Part shown: in pieces, positions 22,641 through 31,509 of the stretch | Layout of the letters: each line of letters begins with the position of its first letter | Numbering within the stretch: position 1 is the first letter of the stretch | Source: Flavobacterium profundi | GTDB taxonomy: Bacteria > Bacteroidota > Bacteroidia > Flavobacteriales > Flavobacteriaceae | Reading direction: 5' to 3' | Length of the DNA stretch: 64,000 bases | NCBI RefSeq assembly: GCF_006491645.1 | Contig: NZ_VDCZ01000001.1 | Location: 124,001-188,000 of the forward strand | Made by a program: the position numbers and the translations under genes | Notes under the pieces: model-generated | Told to the model about the DNA's origin: nothing | What the model saw: only the letters and a program-made list of their open reading frames with translations | Databases searched by the model: none

Positions 22641-23534
22641 TTAAAGATCCAATAGCAAATTTTGAATTTCCGAATAACACATAACCGACTCATATTTTTG
22701 AGTTACGTGTTCAATTTGCTTGCCTAAAACATACAATCTATTAGGGGTATCTTTTAAAATAGTTTGATAAAATTGTTCCAAATAGGCATTCACATCTTCC
22801 GATAAAGGTTGTACCGTAAAATACGAAATGAAATGTACTTCATCAAAATATTGCTTCATATCTTCTAAATCTTCCATAGGTACACTCTCCCCTAAATACA
22901 AAGTGCTATAGCCTTTTTTTAATAATAAATAATTAATGAATACCAAACCTAGTTCGTGAATCTCATTCATTGGAAGGTATAATACAAATACTTTTTTACG
23001 GCTATATTTTATTTGTTGATGAGCTTCCTCTATAACAGTATACAATTTTTGTCGGATTAAAGCACTAATAAAATGCTCGTGTATCGGTTTTAAAGTTGCG
23101 GTCTGCCATAAAACACCTATTTCATCTAAGAGAGGAATAAAGACTTCATAAAAAATTTCCTCAAATGATTTGGTTTCTGCTAATTTCGCATAAGTCTCAT
23201 GAAATAACTGCGTATCAAAATTAAACATCGCAAATTTAAAGGAAGAAATAGCTAACGAAGAACTGTTCTTGTCAGAATAGATTTGCTTCACCAAACTATT
23301 CATATCTTCAGTAGACAAAGAAGATATTTTCGAAATCTTGTAACCAAAATTATTTAAAAAAGTAATATTAAGTAATTTCAGTAAATCATCTGAATTATAC
23401 GATCGTATATTATTTTCATTTCTGTCTGGCGAAAATATAGAATAACGCTTTTCCCAAATTCTGATGGTGTGCGCTTTGATTCCTGAAAGGTTTTCAAGAT
23501 CTTTTACACTAAAAGAAGTTTTAACATTGTTCAT
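22641..23534 (-). CDS. MerR family regulator with CarH-like B12-binding domain
   Basis: From the ATG at 23534 the protein has about 297 residues. The N-terminal MerR winged-helix domain reads SVKDLENLSGIKAHTIRIWE with an RSYNSDDLLKL wing. A helical bundle and a Rossmann-like cobalamin-binding domain follow. The bundle contains W-x9-EH (WQTATLKPIHEH), and the Rossmann part contains ExHxxG (EIHELG). These are the motifs that hold adenosylcobalamin in CarH photoreceptors, the His of ExHxxG being the axial ligand. Placed first in the crt operon, it likely represses carotenoid genes in the dark and releases them in light. The frame extends to a TTG at 23558, but that lies in the -7 box. Confidence 0.88.
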   Translation of the reverse strand: MNNVKTSFSVKDLENLSGIKAHTIRIWEKRYSIFSPDRNENNIRSYNSDDLLKLLNITFLNNFGYKISKISSLSTEDMNSLVKQIYSDKNSSSLAISSFKFAMFNFDTQLFHETYAKLAETKSFEEIFYEVFIPLLDEIGVLWQTATLKPIHEHFISALIRQKLYTVIEEAHQQIKYSRKKVFVLYLPMNEIHELGLVFINYLLLKKGYSTLYLGESVPMEDLEDMKQYFDEVHFISYFTVQPLSEDVNAYLEQFYQTILKDTPNRLYVLGKQIEHVTQKYESVMCYSEIQNLLLDL

Positions 23535-23555
23535 CGTTTTTCGAATTTCGTTAAA

Positions 23556-23563
23556 CAAATATA
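23556..23563 (-). promoter_or_regulatory. -7 promoter element of the carotenoid operon
   Basis: The reverse strand reads TATATTTG, 21 bases upstream of the regulator ATG at 23534. A clear -33 box is missing, which would fit a regulated promoter. Confidence 0.5.
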
Positions 23564-23578
23564 AAACTATTTTTTGAT

Positions 23579-24457
23579 TTATGGTTTAGTACTTTCAATA
23601 AATTTTACAAAATCCCCATTAAAAACATTCAAATCTATCATTCCTTTGATGCCTTCAACTTTCGCTTTTTCAGTAAATTGCCACATAAACCACTCCTTTT
23701 CGGGTTTCTTTTTCCAAATATTGTAATTGGCAATCCAAAATGGATAATCGGAAAATTCTTTTTTTAGAAAATCGTTGTAATAACTTTCCCCAGAATAAAT
23801 GATGGGTTTCATTTTATAATGTGCTTCCACTTTGGTTAACCAACGTTTCAGTCCTAATTTCAAACTATCTAAAGATTGTGTTTTGGGTAATTTTTCAATA
23901 TCCAAGACTGGCGGAAAATCTCCTGAAGACAATTGTACGGTTTGTATAAAGTTATTTGCTTGAAGTATTGAGTTTTCATTAGGACGGTAATAATGATAGG
24001 CTCCTCTTACAAAATTATTTTTTTTGGCTTCTTTCCAATTGTATGCAAATTTACTATCCACTTTATCTTTTCCAGCAGTTGCGCGAATGAATGCAAAGGA
24101 TAAACTAAAAGTATCTTCTACTTTTTGCGCCTTTTCCCAATCGATATTTCCTTGGTATTCTGAAACATCCATGCCAAAAATAAAATCTTTGTGTTCGCTA
24201 AGCACTTCATAAATTCGAATATCAGCAATAGCGCGTTCTTCTTTTGTTAGACCGTCTAAACTATTCGTTTTAAATCCCAAATAATACAATACTCCATCTT
24301 TAAACTGATATATTCCAAGACTAACGATAATTATCGCACAAAAAAATAAGACATAACCAATACTTTTAGCCAAAGTAAAATTATTTTTTTTAGCTGTTTT
24401 TTTTCGAGTAGCTGGACGCTTATTTGAAGAAGGTATCTGAGGCTTATTTTTTTTCAA
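23579..24457 (-). CDS. Glycoside hydrolase family 25 (lysozyme-like) protein
   Basis: The 292-residue protein has a basic N-terminal tail (RPATRKKTAKKNNF), one membrane helix at about residues 30-50, and a GH25 domain from about residue 95. The domain carries FGMDVSEYQGNIDWEKAQ, FAFIRATAGKDKVDSKFAYNW, GAYHYYRPNEN and the catalytic VLDIEKLP. Such enzymes cleave peptidoglycan between MurNAc and GlcNAc. The membrane anchor puts the domain in the periplasm, where it may act in wall remodelling. It overlaps the pssA 3' end by 14 bases and is likely co-transcribed with it. Confidence 0.93.
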   Translation of the reverse strand: MKKNKPQIPSSNKRPATRKKTAKKNNFTLAKSIGYVLFFCAIIIVSLGIYQFKDGVLYYLGFKTNSLDGLTKEERAIADIRIYEVLSEHKDFIFGMDVSEYQGNIDWEKAQKVEDTFSLSFAFIRATAGKDKVDSKFAYNWKEAKKNNFVRGAYHYYRPNENSILQANNFIQTVQLSSGDFPPVLDIEKLPKTQSLDSLKLGLKRWLTKVEAHYKMKPIIYSGESYYNDFLKKEFSDYPFWIANYNIWKKKPEKEWFMWQFTEKAKVEGIKGMIDLNVFNGDFVKFIESTKP

Positions 24458-25181
24458 ATTGGTTGACTATTATAGAGATACTGATGTAACCTAAAATAAT
24501 TAATGGAATAGCTACAAAATTGAACAACAACAATAAAGCTATTGCAAAAATCATAAATAAAATTTGAAGTTTAGCTTCGTTCCAACTGAATGTTTTAAAT
24601 TTTAAAGCAAACAACGGAATTTCTGCATTTAATAAGTAACAACTTAAAAGTGTGATTCCAAGTAAAATATAAGGATTATACAATGCATCAGTCAACCATT
24701 GATACGAATCTACATATTGAATCATTGGGATACTCATAATTAATAATGCATTTGCAGGTGTTGGTAATCCTATAAAAGAATTGGTCTGACGTGTATCAAT
24801 ATTAAAATTAGCCAATCGATAACAAGAAGCCAATGGAATTAAAAGTCCTAAATAAGGTACTACTCCCATATAATAAGTGGCTTCAGTAAGCATATATTCA
24901 GGTTGGTTTTGTTGAATGGTATCAAACAATTTGAACATCATTAATCCTGGCACTACTCCACTAGTAACCATATCGGCTAAAGAATCTAATTGTAAGCCTA
25001 ATGCACTTTGTGCGTCTAATTTTCTAGCTAAAAATCCATCCCAAAAATCAAAAAATATACCTAAACAAACCAATAAAAAGGCATGATCATAATATCCATT
25101 AAAAATACAAATAATGGCAATTAAACCACTTAACAAATTTAAAAGAGTAAAAGTATTAGGTATCGACTTTGTAATATTCAT
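24444..25181 (-). CDS. pssA: CDP-diacylglycerol--serine O-phosphatidyltransferase
   Basis: The 245-residue integral membrane enzyme makes phosphatidylserine from CDP-diacylglycerol and serine, the precursor of phosphatidylethanolamine. The CDP-alcohol phosphatidyltransferase motif is visible as DGFLARKLDAQSALGLQLDSLADMV (D-G-x2-A-R-x8-G-x3-D-x3-D). Seven or so hydrophobic segments and the phrase NSFIGLPTPANALLI fit the Bacteroidota PssA group. Confidence 0.95.
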   Translation of the reverse strand: MNITKSIPNTFTLLNLLSGLIAIICIFNGYYDHAFLLVCLGIFFDFWDGFLARKLDAQSALGLQLDSLADMVTSGVVPGLMMFKLFDTIQQNQPEYMLTEATYYMGVVPYLGLLIPLASCYRLANFNIDTRQTNSFIGLPTPANALLIMSIPMIQYVDSYQWLTDALYNPYILLGITLLSCYLLNAEIPLFALKFKTFSWNEAKLQILFMIFAIALLLLFNFVAIPLIILGYISISIIVNQFEKK

Positions 25182-25239
25182 AATAACGTGCTTAAAAATG
25201 CTCTTAGTTGGTTTGTTTAACCCTGATGGTAGTGAAATC

Positions 25240-25298
25240 CTTTTTTATTAAAAAAGTAACCTATTTACAATCAATTAATTACTTTTTTAATAAAAAAG
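25240..25298. repeat. 20-bp perfect inverted repeat between divergent genes
   Basis: The 20 bases at 25240-25259 (beginning CTTTTTTATTAAAAAAG) and at 25279-25298 are exact reverse complements, separated by 19 bases. Each arm is itself partly palindromic. It lies upstream of both pssA and the PorV/PorQ-type gene, so a simple terminator role is unlikely. I see nothing else in 25182-25445. Confidence 0.8.
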
Positions 25299-25445
25299 AT
25301 TGAAACGAACAGCAGGAAAACGATTTAAAAAGAGCCTATTGTTTGGTTTTTACTAATTTTAGAACAAATGTAATACAATAAGTTAATACATTTAGAGTTT
25401 ACTAATTAAGATTTTTATTTCATCTTTGTAAAAAATTAATTTGCT

Positions 25446-26516
25446 TTGAAAAATACGTTTGTTGTTGTTTTGTTTTTCTATGCCTTAACCTCGAGCAGTC
25501 AGACTTTTAGGAAGTATTCCAATGAATTTTTGAGCATTGGAGTGGATGCTGCTGCATTAGGAATGAGTAATACCGTTACAGCTCATACTGGTGATGTTAA
25601 TTCGGGTTATTGGAATCCTGCAGGTTTATTACAATTAGAGGACAAACAGATTGGTTTGATGCATGCCAATTATTTTGCCAATATAGCGCAATATGATTAT
25701 GCTGGATTTGCCATGCCTATTGATGACCGAAGTGCTTTAGGAATTTCCTTAATTCGTTTTGGAGTAGATGACATTCTTAATACCACGCAATTGATTGACA
25801 ATCAAGGCAATATTGACTATAATAGAATTTCTCTTTTTTCGACTGCTGATTATGCTTTAACCCTTTCCTATGCTAGAAGTTTACCTGTCCAAGGAATTAA
25901 TTATGGTGTAAATGCAAAAATAATTCGTAGAGTAATTGGAGATTTTGCTAATTCTTGGGGATTCGGCTTTGATTTAGGAATTCAATATCAAACTGAAAAT
26001 GAATGGATGCTTGGATTAATGTTGCGAGACATTACTACGACATATAATACTTGGTCGATTAATACAGAAGAATACGAAAAAATTAAAAATGCAATTCCAG
26101 GTGAAAATCAGGAGCTTCCTGAAACCAGTGAAGCTACTTTACCTAAAGCACAATTTGGTGTTGCTAAAAAATACGTATTTCGATACGATTATAGCCTAAC
26201 CGCTGCTGCTAATTTAAACATGCAATTTACCCAAACGAATGATATTATTTCAACAAGTTTAGTGAGTATTGATCCTGCACTAGGATTTGAATTTGGTTAT
26301 GTTGATTTGGTTTTTTTAAGAGCAGGTGTTGGTAATTTTCAACAAATCACACAAATTGACAATACAAAAAAATTAAGCTTTCAACCTAATATAGGCTTGG
26401 GTTTTAAGTACAAAGGCATCCAAATTGACTATGCTTTAACCGATTTAGGTGATCAAAGTGCCGCTTTGTATTCCAACATTTTCTCTCTAAAGGTTGATTT
26501 TAGTATCTTTAGATAG
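25446..26516 (+). CDS. PorV/PorQ family outer-membrane protein
   Basis: The 356-residue protein starts at TTG (MKNTFVVVLFFYALTSSSQTF). A signal peptide is followed by FLSIGVDAAALGMSNTVTAHTGDVNSGYWNPAGL, the characteristic opening of PorV/PorQ-type 14-stranded barrels related to FadL. Alternating aromatic strands continue to a terminal SLKVDFSIFR, a typical barrel end. Members shuttle type IX cargo or act as accessory outer-membrane proteins. The window has one clear T9SS cargo but no core T9SS genes, so its exact role is not assignable. The TTG start is chosen because no in-frame ATG lies nearby upstream. Confidence 0.85.
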   Translation: MKNTFVVVLFFYALTSSSQTFRKYSNEFLSIGVDAAALGMSNTVTAHTGDVNSGYWNPAGLLQLEDKQIGLMHANYFANIAQYDYAGFAMPIDDRSALGISLIRFGVDDILNTTQLIDNQGNIDYNRISLFSTADYALTLSYARSLPVQGINYGVNAKIIRRVIGDFANSWGFGFDLGIQYQTENEWMLGLMLRDITTTYNTWSINTEEYEKIKNAIPGENQELPETSEATLPKAQFGVAKKYVFRYDYSLTAAANLNMQFTQTNDIISTSLVSIDPALGFEFGYVDLVFLRAGVGNFQQITQIDNTKKLSFQPNIGLGFKYKGIQIDYALTDLGDQSAALYSNIFSLKVDFSIFR

Positions 26517-26551
26517 TACAACACCAAAATAATGTTTTGAAATAAAACGAT

Positions 26552-27670
26552 ATGATAAAAAAAATACTGTTCTCTTTTTTTCTATTCCTCACTTGTACTT
26601 CTTACAGTCAAAATATAAGGTTATCAGAACAAGCAGAAGTGAGTGTTTTAACTTGTGGTACGGGAAATGAATCCTACTCTTTATATGGTCATACTGCTGT
26701 TCGTATTAAAGACTTACCGAATCAACTTGATATCGTTTACAATTATGGAACTTTTGATTTTGAAACCCCTAATTTTATTTTAAAATTTGTAAAAGGAGAC
26801 TTACAATATTTTATGTCGGTAAGCAATTATCCTAGTTTTGAATACAGTTACCGATATGAAAATCGTTCGATTTACGAACAAACACTACTACTCTCTTTAG
26901 TAAAAAAACAACAACTTTTTGACTCTTTAAATTCTGACTTGCAAAGTGAAAATCGATTTTATACCTACAAGTTTATTGATAGAAATTGTACCAATATGGT
27001 TGTAGACAAATTAAACACTATTCTTGGTGATACGCTCATTCATACTCAAAAACCAGTTGAAATAACCTATCGAGAAATATTATTCCCTTATTCAAAAAAT
27101 CATTTTTGGGAACAATTGGGAATTAATATCATTTTTGGAACTAAAGTAGATCAGAAAGCCGAACGCTTATTCCTCCCTTTTGAATTTCTTGAGGCTTTAA
27201 GAAACACAACCCAAGATAAGAAAGCTTTAACCACAGAAACAAAGACACAATTTGAAGCAACAGCAGCAAATTACACCTCTTCTTTTTTCAACAGCATTTA
27301 TCCTATTATAATAGTACTACTACTTATTGTTTTACTTCACAAGAAAAGCATAAACTTCATCTATTTTGGTTTTGTTGGGTTAATTGGTGTATTTCTATGT
27401 GGCGTTGGTTTTTATTCGTTACACAAAGAAGTCATGTGGAATTACAATGCGTTATTATTTAACCCATTATACATTGTTTTTCTATTTTACTATTACAAAA
27501 ACAATAGCAAAAAAATGATTTTTTGGGGAAAAATTATAGCCGGATTATTATTGGTATATTTATTATATATGCTAAACAAAGTGCATTTATATCTTATGAC
27601 TCCGTTTATAGTGGCTCATTTTATTTTCTTAGGTAGAATAATAGTAACACAAAAGAAAAATAGTCATTAA
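26552..27670 (+). CDS. DUF4105 domain-containing membrane protein
   Basis: The 372-residue protein has a signal peptide (ILFSFFLFLTCTSYSQN), then the DUF4105 (Lnb N-terminal periplasmic) domain: VLTCGTGNESYSLYGHTAVRIKD, YNYGTFDFETPNFILKFVKGDLQY and YKFIDRNCTNMVVDKL. Cys and His in these segments suggest a papain-like active site. Four membrane helices make up the C-terminal third (from about residue 245). It follows the PorV/PorQ-type gene by 35 bases and may be co-transcribed. The substrate is unknown. Confidence 0.9.
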   Translation: MIKKILFSFFLFLTCTSYSQNIRLSEQAEVSVLTCGTGNESYSLYGHTAVRIKDLPNQLDIVYNYGTFDFETPNFILKFVKGDLQYFMSVSNYPSFEYSYRYENRSIYEQTLLLSLVKKQQLFDSLNSDLQSENRFYTYKFIDRNCTNMVVDKLNTILGDTLIHTQKPVEITYREILFPYSKNHFWEQLGINIIFGTKVDQKAERLFLPFEFLEALRNTTQDKKALTTETKTQFEATAANYTSSFFNSIYPIIIVLLLIVLLHKKSINFIYFGFVGLIGVFLCGVGFYSLHKEVMWNYNALLFNPLYIVFLFYYYKNNSKKMIFWGKIIAGLLLVYLLYMLNKVHLYLMTPFIVAHFIFLGRIIVTQKKNSH

Positions 27671-27704
27671 TAAAGACATTCTGAAAAATCTATTCAAAAG
27701 TATA

Positions 27705-29087
27705 TTATTGTCCTCTTGCAAAAAGAATGGTACTCAATGTTTTCATTACGATATTAATATCCAAAAACAAACTTCTGTGCTTAATATAATATAAATCGTA
27801 ACGCAGTTTCATCAAACTATCTTCCAACGAAACTCCATAAGGATAATTTACTTGTGCCCAACCCGTTAATCCAGGTTTAATAACATGTCTCGTTTGATAT
27901 AAAGGAATATTCTTGGCAATCTCATCCACAAATACCGGACGTTCTGGTCGTGGTCCTATAAGCGCCATTTCCCCTTTCAATACATTTATAAATTGAGGGA
28001 CTTCGTCAATTCTTGTTTTACGTAAAAACCGACCGAATGATGTTATCCTTATATCATTTACTTTAGCAAATACAGCGCCATCCTTTTCTGCATTTACAAT
28101 CATCGTTCTTAATTTATAAATCTCAAAAGGAATACCATTTTTACCAATACGTTCTTGTTTATATAGAAGAGGACCTTTATTCCATAATGCATTAAATAAT
28201 ATAATAAAAGGCAAAATACACAATAACCCCAAAAGACCTATAATAGATAAGAGCACGTCTAAAAAACGAATATAAAAAGCATATAAAGCATTTTGATTAC
28301 TTCTACTAAAGGGAAAGAATTTATACAATTCTTTATCTTCGAAATGAATCGGCAAACGATTGGTGCTGTATTCATACACTTCTGCATATTGACGTATTAC
28401 GATTCCTTTTTCAAGTAATTTTAATAGTTGAGAATACAATGCAACAGAAATCACTTTACTATTGTCATTGGTAACTACAATTTCAGAAATATAATGCTTT
28501 GAAAAAAAGGACTCCAATTCTGAAAGGGATAAACTTTGCAAGGTTGTCTTAACTGTTTTATCATCAGTGGCTATAAAACCAATTACTTTATAATGTGGAT
28601 TCACTCTTGTAAGTTCTTCTACTAAGCTCTCTACTTTTTTACTACTACCTACAAACAATACTGTTTTTACGAAGCGGTTAGCTGCTAAGAAATAAATATA
28701 AAGGTTTCTCCAAAGCAACAAAGCGAATAAAATTGCAACAAAGAAGTAAACAATCTGAAGTCGGTTCGACGGAAGTATTGGCGTATAAAAAGGTGTTAAT
28801 AAATATAAAAGAGTGGTAACTGCTGTTGTTAAAATTGTGCTTCTTAAAATTAGAAATTTATTATTCGCGATTTGAAGGTTATACATTTCAAATATAGTTC
28901 CTATACTTGTTATATATAAAGCCAGTACAATAGTCCAATAATAATTGGAAGCGGTAATTTGAAAGTAGGTAAAATTAAAATATTTCCCAATTAGGAATAA
29001 TACAAGCAAAACGAAAAAAATATCAAAAACACGAAGTAAAATTTTCCTTTCCGATATTTCAAAATGTATTTTTCTAGAAATTGACAT
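27705..29087 (-). CDS. Polyprenyl glycosylphosphotransferase (WcaJ-like initiating sugar transferase)
   Basis: From the ATG at 29087 (MSISRKIHFE) the protein has about 460 residues. The N-terminal half has four to five membrane helices and a Rossmann-like segment (TVLFVGSSKKVESLVEELTRV). The C-terminal bacterial sugar transferase domain contains RIGKNGIPFEIYKLRTM, FGRFLRKTRIDEVPQFINVLKGEMALIGPRPERP and KPGLTGWAQVNYPYG. It transfers a sugar 1-phosphate to undecaprenyl phosphate to start a repeat unit. It is the last gene of the long leftward glycan operon. The upstream 16-codon extension is unlikely to be used. Confidence 0.92.
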   Translation of the reverse strand: MSISRKIHFEISERKILLRVFDIFFVLLVLFLIGKYFNFTYFQITASNYYWTIVLALYITSIGTIFEMYNLQIANNKFLILRSTILTTAVTTLLYLLTPFYTPILPSNRLQIVYFFVAILFALLLWRNLYIYFLAANRFVKTVLFVGSSKKVESLVEELTRVNPHYKVIGFIATDDKTVKTTLQSLSLSELESFFSKHYISEIVVTNDNSKVISVALYSQLLKLLEKGIVIRQYAEVYEYSTNRLPIHFEDKELYKFFPFSRSNQNALYAFYIRFLDVLLSIIGLLGLLCILPFIILFNALWNKGPLLYKQERIGKNGIPFEIYKLRTMIVNAEKDGAVFAKVNDIRITSFGRFLRKTRIDEVPQFINVLKGEMALIGPRPERPVFVDEIAKNIPLYQTRHVIKPGLTGWAQVNYPYGVSLEDSLMKLRYDLYYIKHRSLFLDINIVMKTLSTILFARGQ

Positions 29088-29156
29088 AATTTGGGGAATT
29101 ATTTCCCTGCAAATTAAGGAATAAATTAGCAACAAATTATCGAAATAGTAACTTTT

Positions 29157-30167
29157 CTATCCTAAAATTAAATTCCATTGTTCTTTTACCCTATTCCAAT
29201 CCATAGTTTCTACAAGTTTTCTTGCAGCATTTATTCTTGAATATGATTCTTTTGGATAGATTACAATGCTATCTATTGCCTGACACATAGCTAATACATC
29301 ACCATCATTAACCAACAAAGCATTTTCATGATGGGTTAATAAAAAGGGTAGACCACCTACATTAGTTGATACGATTGCTAATCCTAGAGCCATTGCTTCT
29401 AAAACGCTTACTGGCGTGTTATCAAAATGAGTAGTATTGATAAAAATATCATGTTCAGATGCTAATTGCCACCACTCTTCTTTAGAAAGTTGCCCTGTAA
29501 AACGAACAAAAACGCCCAAATCGTTTGCTTTTTGTTGAACTTTTTGCAAACTACCGTCTTTATCAGGTCCTACCATTGTGAGTGTTGCATTTGGGTATTT
29601 CTTTTGAAGTTCAAACAAAACTTCAACTGCCATAACAGGGTTATAAATAGTTGCAAAAGCTCTTACCCAAAGTAATTTAGGGTGAAATACTTTTCTTTCT
29701 TTAAATTCATAGTTTTCAATGGAAATAGTATTAGGTACATGTATGACATTTGTAAACCCTTTAGCTTCAAAAGCAGCTTTTAGATAATGAGATGGAGCAA
29801 CATTTCTCCAAGCATTTTCAAATAGTAATCGACATAAAAAAGGATTGCTTTGCAAACGATTCGGCAAATTACCACCGTGTAGTATAGGAATGTATTTTAG
29901 GTTTAGAATTCGAGCTAACTGACTCGTAATCCATGCATACCAAAATGCCTTTGTGCTATAGGTATCGATAAGTACATAATCCGTTCGGTTTGAGTTACGC
30001 AATAATGTATAAATCATATCCAAAAGTCTGAAGAAAAAATTCTTTTTTGAAGAAACTGAAACAACTTCATATCCTTCTTCTTTAAGTGATTCTCCTAAAG
30101 TCTCAATGGTTGTTTTATTCAAACCATGCTGCGAAAGTTTATTCCCTATGTACAGTAGGTTCTTCAT
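29157..30167 (-). CDS. Family 4-type glycosyltransferase
   Basis: The 336-residue GT-B enzyme reads YIGNKLSQHGLNKTTIETLGESLKEEGYEV at the N-terminus. The nucleotide-sugar-binding region is HDIFINTTHFDNTPVSVLEAMALGLAIVSTNVGGLPFLL, with the E-x7-E pattern of GT4 retaining transferases. It overlaps the polymerase gene by 29 bases. The donor and acceptor are unknown. Confidence 0.9.
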   Translation of the reverse strand: MKNLLYIGNKLSQHGLNKTTIETLGESLKEEGYEVVSVSSKKNFFFRLLDMIYTLLRNSNRTDYVLIDTYSTKAFWYAWITSQLARILNLKYIPILHGGNLPNRLQSNPFLCRLLFENAWRNVAPSHYLKAAFEAKGFTNVIHVPNTISIENYEFKERKVFHPKLLWVRAFATIYNPVMAVEVLFELQKKYPNATLTMVGPDKDGSLQKVQQKANDLGVFVRFTGQLSKEEWWQLASEHDIFINTTHFDNTPVSVLEAMALGLAIVSTNVGGLPFLLTHHENALLVNDGDVLAMCQAIDSIVIYPKESYSRINAARKLVETMDWNRVKEQWNLILG

Positions 30168-31494
30168 CTTCGCTATTTAATTTTATTCGTATAAGTGACA
30201 AGCCGTAAACAAAAGCTGGAGCCGCTAATCGCATAGCAGCATGATTAATAGTTAATAACCAAAATATAAAAAAGGACAATGCAAAAATGTTTTGCCTATT
30301 CATAAAGAAAAAAAACAAAGGTGTTATAAATAAAATTAATAAACCTATAATTCCTAAAACGCCATGCTCAGCGAGCATTCTTGATATTTCATTATGAGAA
30401 GCAGCTTCAATTCCTGTCAACATTTCCCTATATTCTTTATTTTTACCGACACCTACACCTGTTATTGGATTCTCATAAAACATTAATAACTCCGATTCTA
30501 TCAATGTCTCTCTACCTGTTAATTTACTTCTCTTTTCTTTTCCACTTGCATCCTGATTAGCGTATCTCTTATCAATTAAGCCTCCAGTTGCTACTGAACT
30601 ATAGGTCCATATTCCTAATGCTAAAAAAGAACCTATTAATACCATCGCTATTACCCTCATTTTTGCTTTGGAGTTAACCAATGTAAAAGTTATTAAAACC
30701 AAAAGCAATATCATTCCAACCCCTACATAAACTCCTCCTCTAGAAAAAGTAATGATTCCTCTAAAAGAAACAACAACTAAAAGAAAAAGAGTAATAATTT
30801 TATTTGTTTTCGTTTTTGAAAAAATATAAAAAATAGTAAAATATATAAAAATACCAAACCCTAAAATTGTCGACATTTGATTGGGGCCAAAACCTCCAGA
30901 AGTACTATGATTTGATTCGGTACCTGTAATTACAGAACGTATATCTGGAGCATAGAAAATTAAATAAACCACAATAGATAATATAGGTAATCCAAACGCT
31001 ATAAATATTTTTTTTATTTCCGAAAAAGTAACCACTCTCCCCATACAATACAAAGCGGAGAAACCAAGACAAACTGGCCCAGAAATATTAAATGCTATTG
31101 CTTTTCTAATATTAGTATCAAAGCTTAATGTATGAATTCCATAAAAAACACCTGGAATTAATAAAATAATAAATATTACATAAATCATACTTGCTTTATA
31201 GGTTTTTCTATAGAGAATACCTAGAAACATTAATATGATAATATTGTATTTTCCATATTCATTAATGTACATTCCGTTAGTCATTCTCAAAAAAACTTCC
31301 ACACCCACAATGTAAGCACTTACAATAAGAACCTCATTATTCCTATTTTTGTTTTTAATTACGATACCATAACCAAACAAAAGAATTAACAAGCTAAAAA
31401 TTTTTGCTAAAAAAGGAATAGCAAAAATTATTGCACCTAAAACAGCATGAAATCCTAATAATAAGAGATAATAATTTTTACTTTTCTTAAACAC
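30139..31494 (-). CDS. O-antigen ligase/polymerase family membrane protein
   Basis: The 451-residue protein has about ten to twelve membrane helices and one large periplasmic loop (about residues 300-370). That loop contains RYANQDASGKEKRSKLTGRETLIESE and ENPITGVGVGKNKEYREMLTGIEAASHNEISRMLAEHG. The loop with its conserved Arg, Gly and His (SHNE) is typical of Wzy_C/WaaL proteins, which polymerise repeat units or ligate them to lipid A core. Sequence alone does not separate the two roles. It is the only complete candidate polymerase in the leftward operon. Confidence 0.88.
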   Translation of the reverse strand: MFKKSKNYYLLLLGFHAVLGAIIFAIPFLAKIFSLLILLFGYGIVIKNKNRNNEVLIVSAYIVGVEVFLRMTNGMYINEYGKYNIIILMFLGILYRKTYKASMIYVIFIILLIPGVFYGIHTLSFDTNIRKAIAFNISGPVCLGFSALYCMGRVVTFSEIKKIFIAFGLPILSIVVYLIFYAPDIRSVITGTESNHSTSGGFGPNQMSTILGFGIFIYFTIFYIFSKTKTNKIITLFLLVVVSFRGIITFSRGGVYVGVGMILLLVLITFTLVNSKAKMRVIAMVLIGSFLALGIWTYSSVATGGLIDKRYANQDASGKEKRSKLTGRETLIESELLMFYENPITGVGVGKNKEYREMLTGIEAASHNEISRMLAEHGVLGIIGLLILFITPLFFFFMNRQNIFALSFFIFWLLTINHAAMRLAAPAFVYGLSLIRIKLNSEDEEPTVHRE

Positions 31495-31509
31495 TTTAAC
31501 TTTTCTTAT

